A stretch of DNA of 64,000 bases. It comes from Actinomycetota bacterium (lineage in GTDB: Bacteria; Actinomycetota; Thermoleophilia; Solirubrobacterales; 70-9). The stretch lies in NCBI GenBank assembly GCA_018268675.1, contig JAFDWB010000082.1:20949-84948 (forward strand), read 5' to 3'. The notes under the pieces were generated by a model. It was not told the origin of the DNA. It searched no databases and saw nothing but the letters and a program-made list of their open reading frames with translations. Both the position numbers and the translations under genes were made by a program. How positions within the stretch are numbered: position 1 is the first letter of the stretch; the number at the start of each line of letters is the position of its first letter. Positions 43,259 through 51,781 of the stretch are shown here, in pieces.

Positions 43259-45391
43259 GTGGCGGTGGCGACGATCATCGACCGGGAGAAGGTCGAGCGC
43301 GCCTTCGACTTCGCCTGCGAGCGGCACGCCGACCAGAAGCGCTACTCCGGCGACGAGTTCATCACCCATCCCGTCGGCGTGGCCCAGATCTGCGCCGGGA
43401 TGCGGCTCGACACCGAGACGCTGTGCGCGGCGCTGCTCCACGACACGGTCGAGGACACCAGCGCCTCGCTGGAGGAGATCCGGGCCGAGTTCGGCGACGA
43501 GATCGCCCAGCTGGTCGACGGCGTCACCAAGCTGACCGGGATGAACTTCGAGAGCCGCGACGAGCGGCAGGCGGAGAACTACCGCAAGATGATGGTGGCG
43601 ATGGCCACCGACGTCAGGGTGATCCTGATCAAGCTGGCCGACCGCCTCCACAACATGCGCACGCTCGGCGCGCTACCGAAGCAGAAGCAGACGCTGAAGT
43701 CGCACGAGACGCTGGAGATCTACGCGCCGCTCGCGCACCGCCTCGGGATCCACGCGATCAAGTGGGAGCTCGAGGATCTCGCCTTCGCGACGCTCCACCC
43801 ACGCAAGTACGCGGAAATCAAACAGCTGGTCGCCCAGCAGCGCGACGAGCGCGAGCGCTATGTCGCCGAGGCCGGAGAGTTCCTCGCCGAGGAGCTGGAG
43901 GAGGTCGGGATCGAGGCCGAGATCTCCGGCCGCGCCAAGCACTTCTACTCGATCTACACGAAGATGGCGAAGAAGGGGCGCGAGTTCAACGAGATCTTCG
44001 ACCTCACCGCGATGCGGGTGATCGTCGGCTCGGTGAAGGACTGCTACGGCGCGATCGGCGTCATCCACTCGCTCTGGAAGCCGCTCCCAGGCCGCTTCAA
44101 GGACTTCGTCGCGATGCCGAAGGCCAACATGTACCAGGCGCTCCACACGACCGTGATCGGCCCCGAGGGAAAGCCGCTCGAGATCCAGATCCGCACCGAG
44201 GAGATGCACAAGCTCGCCGAGTACGGGATCGCGGCCCACGTCGCCTACAAAGAGGGTGGCACCGCCGACCCGCAGCGGGAGAAGATGACCTGGCTGCGGC
44301 AGCTCGTCGAGGCCGAGGGCGAACAGGACCCGGCCGAGTTCCTCGAATCGCTGAAGGTCGACCTCTTCGAGGACGAGGTCTTCGTCTTCACCCCGAAGGG
44401 CGAGGTGAAGAGCCTCTCGGCGGGCTCGACGCCGCTCGACTTCGCCTACGCGGTCCACACCGACGTCGGCCACAGCTGCGTCGGCGCCAAGGTCAACGGC
44501 GCGATCGTCCCCCTCCATTACCAGCTGCGCTCCGGCGACATCGTCGAGGTGCTCACCGCGAAGCAGAAACGGGCGCCATCGCTCGACTGGCTGAAACTGG
44601 TCCGCACCAGCCGCGCCCGCAACAAGATCCGCGCCTGGTTCAAAGAGGAGCGCCGCGAGGACGCCGAGCGCGACGGCCGCGAGGGGCTCGAGGAGGCGCT
44701 GCGGACGCGCAACGTGCCGTGGCAGAAGATCGCCGGCTCGGCCCTGCTCGCCGACGTGATCCGCGAGATGGGGTTCCGCAAAGCGAGCGAGTTCTACATC
44801 GCCCTCGGCCAGGGCAAGATCTCGACCAAGACCGCGGTCAACAAGATCCTGCAGCGGCTGAAAGCGGGGGAGTCGGTCGACGACCACCCGCTGCCGGCGA
44901 CCGAGCACTCCGACCGCGCCCGGCGCACCAAGGAGGCCTCCAACTACGGGATCGTCGTCAAAGGCGTCGAGAACGTCGCCGTGCGGCTCGCCAAGTGCTG
45001 CCGGCCGGTGCCCGGCGACGAGATCGCGGGGTACGTGAGCCTCGGTCGCGGGATCACCATCCACCGCGCCGACTGCAAGAACGTGAAGGCCCTGAAACGG
45101 GCGCCGGAGCGCTTCGTCGACGTCGGCTGGGAAGGCGACAACGCTGCCTCCTACCGGGTCGAGATCCAGATCGACGCCTACGACCGGACCCGTCTTCTCG
45201 AGGACCTCTCACGGACCTTCTCGGAGGCGGGGATCAACATCATCGGCGCCTCCTGCACCACCAATCACCCGATGGTGAAGAACAAATTCGTGGTCGAGGT
45301 CGGCGACACCGAGCAGCTCAAACACTGCGTCGGCCGGCTGCGCAACGTCGAGTCGGTCTTCGACGCCTATCGGATAACTCCGACCGCCTGA
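43259..45391 (+). CDS. relA: bifunctional (p)ppGpp synthetase/hydrolase
   Basis: This Rel/Spo enzyme makes and degrades (p)ppGpp in the stringent response. The 710-residue protein (from GTG 43259) has an HD hydrolase domain (HDTVED, LADRLHNMRTL), a synthetase domain (GRAKHFYSIYTKM, FKDFVAMPKANMYQALHTTV), TGS (VFVFTPKGEVKSLSAGSTPLDFAYAVH), a zinc-finger region (AKCCRPVPGD) and a C-terminal ACT domain. The hydrolase residues look intact, so it is probably bifunctional. The real start may be 40 codons upstream at ATT 43139, which has GGAGG 7 nt before it; the intervening codons look coding. Confidence 0.95.
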   Translation: MAVATIIDREKVERAFDFACERHADQKRYSGDEFITHPVGVAQICAGMRLDTETLCAALLHDTVEDTSASLEEIRAEFGDEIAQLVDGVTKLTGMNFESRDERQAENYRKMMVAMATDVRVILIKLADRLHNMRTLGALPKQKQTLKSHETLEIYAPLAHRLGIHAIKWELEDLAFATLHPRKYAEIKQLVAQQRDERERYVAEAGEFLAEELEEVGIEAEISGRAKHFYSIYTKMAKKGREFNEIFDLTAMRVIVGSVKDCYGAIGVIHSLWKPLPGRFKDFVAMPKANMYQALHTTVIGPEGKPLEIQIRTEEMHKLAEYGIAAHVAYKEGGTADPQREKMTWLRQLVEAEGEQDPAEFLESLKVDLFEDEVFVFTPKGEVKSLSAGSTPLDFAYAVHTDVGHSCVGAKVNGAIVPLHYQLRSGDIVEVLTAKQKRAPSLDWLKLVRTSRARNKIRAWFKEERREDAERDGREGLEEALRTRNVPWQKIAGSALLADVIREMGFRKASEFYIALGQGKISTKTAVNKILQRLKAGESVDDHPLPATEHSDRARRTKEASNYGIVVKGVENVAVRLAKCCRPVPGDEIAGYVSLGRGITIHRADCKNVKALKRAPERFVDVGWEGDNAASYRVEIQIDAYDRTRLLEDLSRTFSEAGINIIGASCTTNHPMVKNKFVVEVGDTEQLKHCVGRLRNVESVFDAYRITPTA

Positions 45392-45395
45392 GCCG

Positions 45396-46409
45396 ATGGC
45401 GCTGACCGTCGCGGTGACGGGGCCGACCGGAGAGATCGGCGGCCCGCTGATCGACGCGCTGGAGGCGAGTGAGGCGGTCGGCGCGGTGCGGGGGATGGCG
45501 CGCCGGCCGTTCGACCCGGCGGCCGCGGGCTGGCGCAAGGCGACCTACCAGCGTGGCGACATCCTCGACCGCGGCCACCTGGCGGCGCTCTTCGAGGGCG
45601 CCGACGTCGCCGTCCACCTCGCCTTCGCGATCTTCGGCGACCGCGAGGAGACGCGGCGGATCAACCTCGACGGCAGTCGCAACGTCTTCGAAGCGGCGGT
45701 CGAGGCGGGGGTGGGGCGGCTCGTCTACGCCTCCTCGGTCGCCGCCTACGGCTTCCATCCCGACAACCCGCAGCCGCTCACCGAGGAGACCGCCGCGATC
45801 GGCTCCTCGAGCTTCTACTACTCGGCGCAGAAGGCGGAGCTGGAGGAGGCTCTCGACGAGATCCTCGCCGGGTCCGAGCTCGAGGCCTACGTCTTCCGCC
45901 CCTGCGTCGTGGCCGGGCCGCGGGCGCCGATGCTGATCGAGCAGACGGTCGCCGCCGCCCGCCTCGGTGACCCGGCGCCCCGCCTGCGCCGCCAGGTCCT
46001 CGAACGGATCCCCCTGCTGCGCCCCGTCCTCCCCGACGCGGGCGTACCGCTGCAGCTGGTCCACCACGACGACGTCGCCGCTGCGCTCGCGGCCGCGGTC
46101 GAGGGCCGCGGAGAGCCGGGCGCCTACAACCTCGCGGCCGGCGGCGAGATCACGATCGCCGACATCGCCCGAGCGCTCGGCTGGCGCTCGGTCCGGGTCC
46201 CGCGCCCGGCCCTCGGCGTCGGCACCGCCGTCGCCGGCCGCCTCGCCTTCGTCAGCCCGCAGCTCGAGTGGGCGACCGCCCTCACCACCCCGGTGATCAT
46301 GGACACGGCGAAGGCGCGGCGGGAGCTCGGCTGGGAGCCACGGTTCGACGCGGCGGAGACGCTGCTGCAGACGGCGGTCTCGGCGCGGGAACGGGGGTTG
46401 TTGGACTGA
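45396..46409 (+). CDS. extended SDR, NAD-dependent epimerase-like
   Basis: This 337-residue extended SDR has TGPTGEIGGPLIDAL (cofactor loop, about 7-21), VHLAFAIFGDREET, the Ser-rich strand VYASSVAAYGF and the catalytic pair as YYSAQKAELE (Tyr with Lys four later). It is likely to act on a nucleotide sugar or steroid-like substrate. It begins 4 nt after relA. It is convergent with the diacylglycerol-kinase-like gene. Confidence 0.88.
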   Translation: MALTVAVTGPTGEIGGPLIDALEASEAVGAVRGMARRPFDPAAAGWRKATYQRGDILDRGHLAALFEGADVAVHLAFAIFGDREETRRINLDGSRNVFEAAVEAGVGRLVYASSVAAYGFHPDNPQPLTEETAAIGSSSFYYSAQKAELEEALDEILAGSELEAYVFRPCVVAGPRAPMLIEQTVAAARLGDPAPRLRRQVLERIPLLRPVLPDAGVPLQLVHHDDVAAALAAAVEGRGEPGAYNLAAGGEITIADIARALGWRSVRVPRPALGVGTAVAGRLAFVSPQLEWATALTTPVIMDTAKARRELGWEPRFDAAETLLQTAVSARERGLLD

Positions 46410-46465
46410 CCGGGGCGGGGAGGGGCTTTGCGGTCGCCGAGCGACGGCTCGGCACCGCCCCTGCG

Positions 46466-46510
46466 ACCGTCTGCATCTGCCCCTCGTGGGCGGGGGTAGA
46501 TGCAGACGGT
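46466..46510. terminator. 18-bp hairpin between convergent genes
   Basis: Arms at 46466-46483 and 46493-46510 pair over 18 bp with one G-T wobble and a 9-nt loop. It lies in a 205-nt gap between converging genes. There is no T-tract, so it would be a U-less bidirectional terminator. A small CTCGT/ACGAG stem is at 46579-46593. Confidence 0.65.
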
Positions 46511-46614
46511 CCGGGCATGGGGACGATGCCGGGGCCCCGTGGCGCTCATGTGGCGCGCCGGATGGGACTTCTGACGCGCTCGTTTGTGACGAGAGCGTTA
46601 CGAGGCCCGGGGGC

Positions 46615-47592
46615 TCAGGCGACGATCGTCAGGGCGCCGGGGGCGACGGAGAGCTCGACTCGGGTGCGCTCGCCGAGATAGTCGCCGTCGACCTGGAGGT
46701 GGAAGGGACGGAGGGCGCCGGAGCGGTCCTCGGAGATCGACTCGACGGTCGCCTTGTGGACGCCCTCGAAGCCGATGATCTGGCGGTGGCGGACGGCGGG
46801 CTTGCGGGGGGAGAAGAGCTTCGGCAGGAGGGTCGGCATGTCCCGCTGGGCCGCCCGTTTCAGCACCGCCATCGAGAGGGCGCCGTTGTCGATCTCGATC
46901 CCCTCGCAGACGTACACCGGTTTGCTGGAGAAGTAGCTGAAGGGGTCGGAATTCTGGGTGATCGCGGTGACACCTTCGACCGGCAGGTGGCCGTCGACCG
47001 CGATCTTCATCCGCACCGGGTTGAGGAGGTAGCGGCGGTAGAAGGCCGAGACCCCGGCCCAGCTGTAGTACCAGGGCCCCGCCTTCGCCTTCAGCCGTGG
47101 GTGGGCGTCGACACGCTTGACCACCGTCGCGTCGATCCCCGCCCCGCAGGCGAAGACGAAGTACCGATCGTCGACCCGGCCGAGGTCCACCTGGCGCGGC
47201 TCCCAATGGTCGGCCAGCGAGAGCAGGTGCTCGGTCGCGTCGACCACGTCGTTGGGGATGCCGAGGCTGCGGGCGACCACGTTGGCCGAGCCGCCGGGCA
47301 GGATCGCCATCGGCATCCCGGTCCCGGCGAGCCCGTTGGCGACCTCGTTGAGCGTCCCGTCGCCGCCGAAGGAGACGACCACGTCGTAGCCGCCCTCGTG
47401 CGCCTCGCGGCCGATCTCGGTCGCGTGGTTCTGTGCCTCGGTCGCCACCGCCTCGACCTCGTAGCGCCCCTGCAACGCGTAGACGACGAGATTCCGCAGG
47501 CGGTCCGACACCGTCGTCGCGTACGGATTGACGATGATCAGCATCCGCTTCTTCGCGGGTTTCCCCGACCGCCGAGATCCGAACGAGACCAT
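46615..47592 (-). CDS. diacylglycerol/sphingosine-kinase-like lipid kinase
   Basis: This 325-residue protein belongs to the DAGK catalytic (YegS/DgkB-like) family. It shows VNPYA at about 21-25, the nucleotide loop VVSFGGDGTLNEVANGL (about 72-88), ILPGGSANVVARSLGIP, and the later CGAGIDATVVKR. It should phosphorylate a lipid at the membrane. ATG 47592 lies 10 nt after TAGGCT (minus strand), which is also the stop region of the upstream hydrolase. The substrate is uncertain. Confidence 0.9.
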   Translation of the reverse strand: MVSFGSRRSGKPAKKRMLIIVNPYATTVSDRLRNLVVYALQGRYEVEAVATEAQNHATEIGREAHEGGYDVVVSFGGDGTLNEVANGLAGTGMPMAILPGGSANVVARSLGIPNDVVDATEHLLSLADHWEPRQVDLGRVDDRYFVFACGAGIDATVVKRVDAHPRLKAKAGPWYYSWAGVSAFYRRYLLNPVRMKIAVDGHLPVEGVTAITQNSDPFSYFSSKPVYVCEGIEIDNGALSMAVLKRAAQRDMPTLLPKLFSPRKPAVRHRQIIGFEGVHKATVESISEDRSGALRPFHLQVDGDYLGERTRVELSVAPGALTIVA

Positions 47593-47605
47593 CTGGCGGT
47601 GCAGC

Positions 47606-48613
47606 CTACGCGACCGCTTCGAAGCGGATCACGCCACCGTCGTCGACCTCGCGGACGCGCCCTTCGGCCTCGAGCAGGTCCATGTGGCCGATCACCTCCG
47701 AGAGGGTGAGGAAGGCCTGGGTGACGGCGATGTTGCCCCACATCGACTGGGCCAGCTCGTAGCCGCTGCGGGGCCCGTCGCCGAGCAGGCGGAGGAGTTT
47801 CTCCTTGCGCCGCTCGGTCGAGGCGATGCGCGCATCGACCAGGGCGCGGTGGTCGTCGATCGGCTCGCCGTGGCCGGGTAGGAGGACGGCGCCCTCGGGG
47901 AGCCCGCGCGTCTTCGCCAGCGAGTCGAGGTAGGCGGCGAGCGAGTGGGTGCGCCCCGGCGACCCGTCGAGCGGGCGGGAGATGATCGGGTTGGAGGAGA
48001 TGCGGGGAAGGAGGTGGTCGCCGACGAAGCCCAGCTCGCGCTCGGCGTCCCAGAAGACGGTGTCCATCGGGGTGTGGCCGGGGCGGTGGAGGGCCTCGAG
48101 GCGGCGGCCGCCGAGCTCGACCGCGTCCCCGTCGCCGAGCGGGCGGGTGACGGTCACCGGGCCGCCCCATTCGCGGAAGGTGGAGGAGACGCTCTGGAGC
48201 GCCATCGCGGTCTGCTCGGGAATGCCGCTGCGCAGCATCAGGTCGACCGCGAACTGGTCGTCGCGCTCGGCTTCGGCCTCGAAGTCGGCCAGCCGCCGCG
48301 CCGCCGCGCCGAGCGCCGCGACCTCGGCCCCGGAGTGCTCGACCACGATCTGGGTCAGCCCGGTGTGATCGTGGTGGTTGTGGGTGAGGAGGACGAGGTC
48401 GATGTCCTCGATCGCGTGGCCGTGCGCGGCCAGGGACTCGGAGAGGACGTCGAGCGAGCGCCCCGAGTTCGGCCCGGTGTCGACCAGCGTCAGCGGCTCG
48501 TCCTCGATCAGGTAGCAGTTGACCGCGCCGACCGCGAACGGGGTCGGGATCGGTAGACAGTGGATCCCCGCCAGCGCGGCCTGCTCGAGTGCCTCCTCCG
48601 GGGTCTCGGTCAT
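47606..48613 (-). CDS. metallo-beta-lactamase-fold hydrolase with C-terminal winged helix
   Basis: This 335-residue protein has the dinuclear zinc motif THNHHDHTG (about 84-92), plus VDTGPNSG, HRPGHTPMDTVF, VGDHLLP and the final LLPGHGEPIDDH. The last 80 residues (KEKLLRLLGDGPRSGYELAQSMWG ... VIGHMDLLEAEGRVREVDDGGVIRF) form the winged-helix-like domain common in the LACTB2/glyoxalase-II-like group. Its ATG overlaps the stop of the phosphohexomutase gene. It is possibly a thioesterase or RNase; no specific substrate visible. Confidence 0.88.
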   Translation of the reverse strand: MTETPEEALEQAALAGIHCLPIPTPFAVGAVNCYLIEDEPLTLVDTGPNSGRSLDVLSESLAAHGHAIEDIDLVLLTHNHHDHTGLTQIVVEHSGAEVAALGAAARRLADFEAEAERDDQFAVDLMLRSGIPEQTAMALQSVSSTFREWGGPVTVTRPLGDGDAVELGGRRLEALHRPGHTPMDTVFWDAERELGFVGDHLLPRISSNPIISRPLDGSPGRTHSLAAYLDSLAKTRGLPEGAVLLPGHGEPIDDHRALVDARIASTERRKEKLLRLLGDGPRSGYELAQSMWGNIAVTQAFLTLSEVIGHMDLLEAEGRVREVDDGGVIRFEAVA

Positions 48614-49977
48614 CCCCGGATCAGCCCCAGGACCTCGTCGCGGCGGCGCTCCATGTCGGCGCGGGAGACCAGCGACTCGAGGTTCAGGCGCAGCAGCGGC
48701 TCGGTGTTCGAGGGCCGGACGTTGAAGTGCCAGTCGGGGTAATCGACCGACACGCCGTCGAGTTCCGCGATCTCGCCGTCGGCATAGCGGGCGCGGATCT
48801 CCTCCAGCTTCGCCGCCTGGTCGGCGACCTCCGAGTTGATCTCGCCGGAGATGAAGTACTTGGCGCGGAACTCCTCCATCAGCGCGCCGATCGTGCGCCC
48901 TTCGCGGGAGAGCAGCTCCAGCATCAGCAGCGCCGGGATCGTCCCCGAGTCGGCGTGCCAGAAATCGCGGAAGTAGTAGTGGCCGGAGACCTCGCCGCCG
49001 AACGCCGCGCCCTCCTCCCGCATCCGCGCCTTGAAGAACGCGTGGCCGACGCGCGAGAGGGCCGAGCGCCCGCCCTCGGCCGCGACCAGGTCGGGGACGG
49101 CGCGGCTCGAGCGCGGGTCGTAGAGGATCATCGCGCCGGGGTTCCGGGCCAGAACCTGCCGCGCCAGCAGCGCGCAGACGAAGTCGCCGTCGCAGAACTC
49201 ACCCGCGCCGTCGATGAAGAAACAGCGGTCGGCGTCGCCGTCCCAGGCGATCCCGAGGTCGGCGCCGGTCGCCCGCACGCGGTCCATGATCATCTGGCGG
49301 TTCTCGGGGAGGAGCGGGTTCGGCTCGTGGTCGGGGAACTCGCCGTTCGGCTCGAAGTACATCTCCTCCAGCCGCAGCGGCAGCTGCTCCAGGATCGGCC
49401 CGACCATCGGCCCGGCCATCCCGTTGCCGCCGTCGACCACGACCTTCATCGGGGCGATCGCGGCGGGGTCGATGAAGCCGAGCGCGTGGGCGCGGTACTC
49501 GTCCCAGATGTCGACCTCTTCGAGCTCGCCGCCGCCCGGCGCCTCGCCGAGCCCCGCCTCGATCGTCGACTTCACTTCGGCGATCCCGGCGTCGCCGGAG
49601 AGCGGCAGCGCGCCCTCGCGGACCAGCTTCACCCCGGTGTAGGCCTTCGGGTTGTGCGAGGCGGTGACCATCGCGCCGCCGTCGAGCTCGCGCGAGCCGA
49701 CCAGGTGGTAGAGCATCTCGGTCGCGACCATGCCCGCGTCGACGACGGTCGCACCCTCGAAGATCATCCCGTCGCGCAGCTCAGCCGCCATCTTCGGCGC
49801 CGTGAGGCGCATGTCGCGGCCGAGCCCGACGCGCAGATCGCCGGCGTCCTTGCCCCGCAACCCTGCCAGGACGCGCACGAAGGCGCGCCCGATGTCCTGC
49901 GCGGTCCCCTCGTCCATCTCCTCGCCGTAGAGCCCGCGGATGTCGTAGGCCTTGAAGATCCCCGGGTTCAGCTCCAT
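48610..49977 (-). CDS. phosphomannomutase/phosphoglucomutase
   Basis: This 455-residue alpha-D-phosphohexomutase interconverts 1- and 6-phosphosugars. It shows KAYDIRGLYG at the start, the phosphoserine loop TASHNPKAYTG (Ser about 107), the metal loop WDGDADRCFF, the sugar-binding GGEVSGHYYF and the phosphate-binding RPSNTEPLLR. ATG 49977 overlaps the last 10 nt of the HIT gene; the longer frame upstream is HIT read in another frame. It may supply mannose-1-P or glucose-1-P for envelope glycans, fitting the nearby nucleotidyltransferase and dehydratase. Confidence 0.95.
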   Translation of the reverse strand: MELNPGIFKAYDIRGLYGEEMDEGTAQDIGRAFVRVLAGLRGKDAGDLRVGLGRDMRLTAPKMAAELRDGMIFEGATVVDAGMVATEMLYHLVGSRELDGGAMVTASHNPKAYTGVKLVREGALPLSGDAGIAEVKSTIEAGLGEAPGGGELEEVDIWDEYRAHALGFIDPAAIAPMKVVVDGGNGMAGPMVGPILEQLPLRLEEMYFEPNGEFPDHEPNPLLPENRQMIMDRVRATGADLGIAWDGDADRCFFIDGAGEFCDGDFVCALLARQVLARNPGAMILYDPRSSRAVPDLVAAEGGRSALSRVGHAFFKARMREEGAAFGGEVSGHYYFRDFWHADSGTIPALLMLELLSREGRTIGALMEEFRAKYFISGEINSEVADQAAKLEEIRARYADGEIAELDGVSVDYPDWHFNVRPSNTEPLLRLNLESLVSRADMERRRDEVLGLIRG

Positions 49978-50462
49978 GACCCACCTCTCAGCGCGGCGTA
50001 GCTCTGCTCGATCGTCTGCGGCATCACTTTGGTGTCGGCGATCACCGGCATGAAGTTGTTGTCCCCCGACCAGCGGGGCACGACGTGCATGTGGATGTGG
50101 TGCTCGACCCCGGCGCCCGCGATCCGGCCCTGGTTGAAGCCGACGTTGAAGCCGTGCGGCGAGTAGACCTCCGCGAGGCGCCGGATCGCCGCCTGGGAGA
50201 GCGCCATCATCTCGGCGACCGTCTCCGCCGGGATCTCCTCGATCGCCCCGATGTGCTGGTAAGGCGCGACCATCAGGTGGCCGTTCGTGTACGGGTAGAG
50301 GTTGAGGATCACGAACGCCCGCTCGCCTCGGTGGACGATCAGGTTGCCCTCGTCGTCCTCCTGTGCGGGCTTCGCGCAGAAGATGCACTCCTCCTCGATG
50401 TCCTTGGCCGCGTCTGACACGTAGGCGAGGCGCCACGGCGCCCAGATCCTGAAGTTAGCCAC
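49968..50462 (-). CDS. HIT-family nucleotide hydrolase/phosphorylase
   Basis: This 164-residue protein has the histidine triad EHHIHMHVVPRW (about 121-132), GHLMVAPYQHIG, and an N-terminal CIFC (about 26-29) that can bind zinc. It resembles M. tuberculosis Rv2613c, an AP4A phosphorylase, by its N-terminal WRLAYV and length. GTG 50462 is 9 nt after TAGCCT (minus strand), a leaderless pattern that overlaps the corA-like stop. Confidence 0.92.
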   Translation of the reverse strand: MANFRIWAPWRLAYVSDAAKDIEEECIFCAKPAQEDDEGNLIVHRGERAFVILNLYPYTNGHLMVAPYQHIGAIEEIPAETVAEMMALSQAAIRRLAEVYSPHGFNVGFNQGRIAGAGVEHHIHMHVVPRWSGDNNFMPVIADTKVMPQTIEQSYAALRGGSWS

Positions 50463-50474
50463 AGGGCACGCAGG

Positions 50475-51479
50475 CTATAGCCATCCGCGCCGGCGGAACC
50501 AACCGACCATGCCGAGCAGGATCACCAGCATGAGGCCGAGGACGACGAAGAAGTCGCCGAGGTTGCCTTCGCCGGGGACGCCGACGTTCATCCCCCAGAT
50601 GCTCGCCACCAGGGTCAGCGGCAGGATCACCACCGAGATCGAGGTCAGCACGCGGAGGATGTCGTTGAGGCGGTGCGAGATCACCGACTCGTTGGTCTCC
50701 TCGAGCGCCTCGATCACCTCCTTGTAGTTCTCCAGCATGTCCCAGATCCGCTCGTGAGCGTCGACGATGTCGTCGAAGTAGATCTCGAGGTCGAAATCCG
50801 GGGACAGGTAGCGCGATTTGACCTTCTCGAGGTCGCGCAGGACCGGCCGCTGCGGGCGGATCACCTTGCGGAAATTGATGATCTCCTGCTTGACGTTGGA
50901 GATGTCGCGGACGATGTCCTCGGAGCGGCCCTCGAAGATGTCGTCCTCGAGCGCGTCGAGCTTGTTGCCGATCTTGCGCAGCATCGGAAAGCAGTAGTCG
51001 AAGCTGTCGTCGACGAGGCGGTAGAGGAGGTAGCCGGAGCCGCGCGAGAAGAGCTGCTCGCGGAGCTCCTCTTTGCCGCGGCAGCGCTCGAACAGGTACT
51101 CGACCGGCTGCAAGGGCTGGTTCGGGATCGTGACCAGGAAGTCGGGGCCGACGAAGAGGTCGAGCTCGCCCGCCCCGAGCCGCTTTGCCGCGCGGTCGAA
51201 GACCGGCAGGTTCAGCACGCTGAACAGATAGTCGTCGTAGATGTCGATCTTCGGCCGCTGGTTGCGGGAGAGGACGTCCTCGAGGTCGAGCGCGTGGAAG
51301 TCGAAGTGCTCCTCCAGCCAGGCGCGCTCGAGCGCTCCCGGGTGCTCGATGTTCACCCAGCGCAGGCCGCCCCACTCGATCTCCTCGACCCGCGGGGCCT
51401 GTGGCTCAGCGGCCTCGACCGGCGCGACGAGCTCGCCGCCGCGGTTCCGCCGGAGGCGTGGTTTCGGGAGGTTCGGCAT
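50475..51479 (-). CDS. corA: CorA-family divalent cation transporter
   Basis: This 334-residue CorA-type channel for Mg2+ or Co2+ has a large N-terminal cytoplasmic alpha/beta domain, long helices (YKEVIEALEETNESVISHRLNDILRV), TM1 (SISVVILPLTLVASIWGMNVGVP) with the GMN motif, and TM2 (FVVLGLMLVILLGMVGWF). Normal length. ATG 51479 is chosen over a longer frame. It is divergent from the riboswitch-controlled operon; the shared gap is 51480-51593 plus leader. Confidence 0.93.
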   Translation of the reverse strand: MPNLPKPRLRRNRGGELVAPVEAAEPQAPRVEEIEWGGLRWVNIEHPGALERAWLEEHFDFHALDLEDVLSRNQRPKIDIYDDYLFSVLNLPVFDRAAKRLGAGELDLFVGPDFLVTIPNQPLQPVEYLFERCRGKEELREQLFSRGSGYLLYRLVDDSFDYCFPMLRKIGNKLDALEDDIFEGRSEDIVRDISNVKQEIINFRKVIRPQRPVLRDLEKVKSRYLSPDFDLEIYFDDIVDAHERIWDMLENYKEVIEALEETNESVISHRLNDILRVLTSISVVILPLTLVASIWGMNVGVPGEGNLGDFFVVLGLMLVILLGMVGWFRRRGWL

Positions 51480-51593
51480 CGGCCGGGCCCGTCTCGTCGT
51501 GGGGCGGAAGCGAGAACACAGGGGTAGGTTAGCCGCCCACGGAGCATCGGAAACGTCGCCCCGCACGTGGTAGGCTTCGCATTCACATAAGCG

Positions 51594-51702
51594 CCACATC
51601 TAGAGGGGTGGAGGGACTGGCCCAGTGAAGCCCCGGCAACCATCGCGAGCTTGCTCGCGACAGGTGCCAAGTCCAGCAGGTCGCGCGGCCTGACAGATGT
51701 GG
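51594..51702 (+). promoter_or_regulatory. SAM-I (S-box) riboswitch aptamer
   Basis: All S-box core segments are present in order: P1 5' CCACATCT (51594-51601), GAGGGACTGG (51611-51620), GGCAACC (51635-51641), an 8-bp P3 TCGCGAGC/GCTCGCGA (51643-51660), GGTGCCAAGTCCAGC (51663-51677), and P1 3' AGATGTGG (51695-51702), fully complementary to the 5' strand. It precedes the thrC-like gene. S-boxes normally control methionine, cysteine or SAM genes, so this is strong context for a methionine role of the operon. Confidence 0.95.
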
Positions 51703-51718
51703 GGGATGTCCGATCGGA

Positions 51719-51744
51719 CCTCTGCCCCACGTGGCGGAGGTTTT
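51719..51744 (+). terminator. riboswitch-controlled intrinsic terminator
   Basis: CCTCTGCC (51719-51726) pairs with GGCGGAGG (51733-51740; one U-G) around a 6-nt loop and is followed by TTTT. An alternative pairing joins ATGTGGGG (51697-51704, the 3' strand of P1) to CCCCACGT (51725-51732). SAM binding would lock P1 and leave the terminator free (OFF); without SAM the antiterminator forms (ON). Confidence 0.85.
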
Positions 51745-51781
51745 CCCATTTTGGGGACATAAGGGCAAAGGAAGTGATCGG

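Noticed and set aside
46486..47709. A 407-codon plus-strand frame opposite the lipid kinase gene
   Set aside because: It is antisense to a gene with clear GGDGT and other kinase motifs and has no own signals.
51731..51781. An upstream GTG start for the thrC-like gene
   Set aside because: It falls in the loop of the riboswitch terminator; ATG 51782 has a proper Shine-Dalgarno and begins the zinc ribbon.
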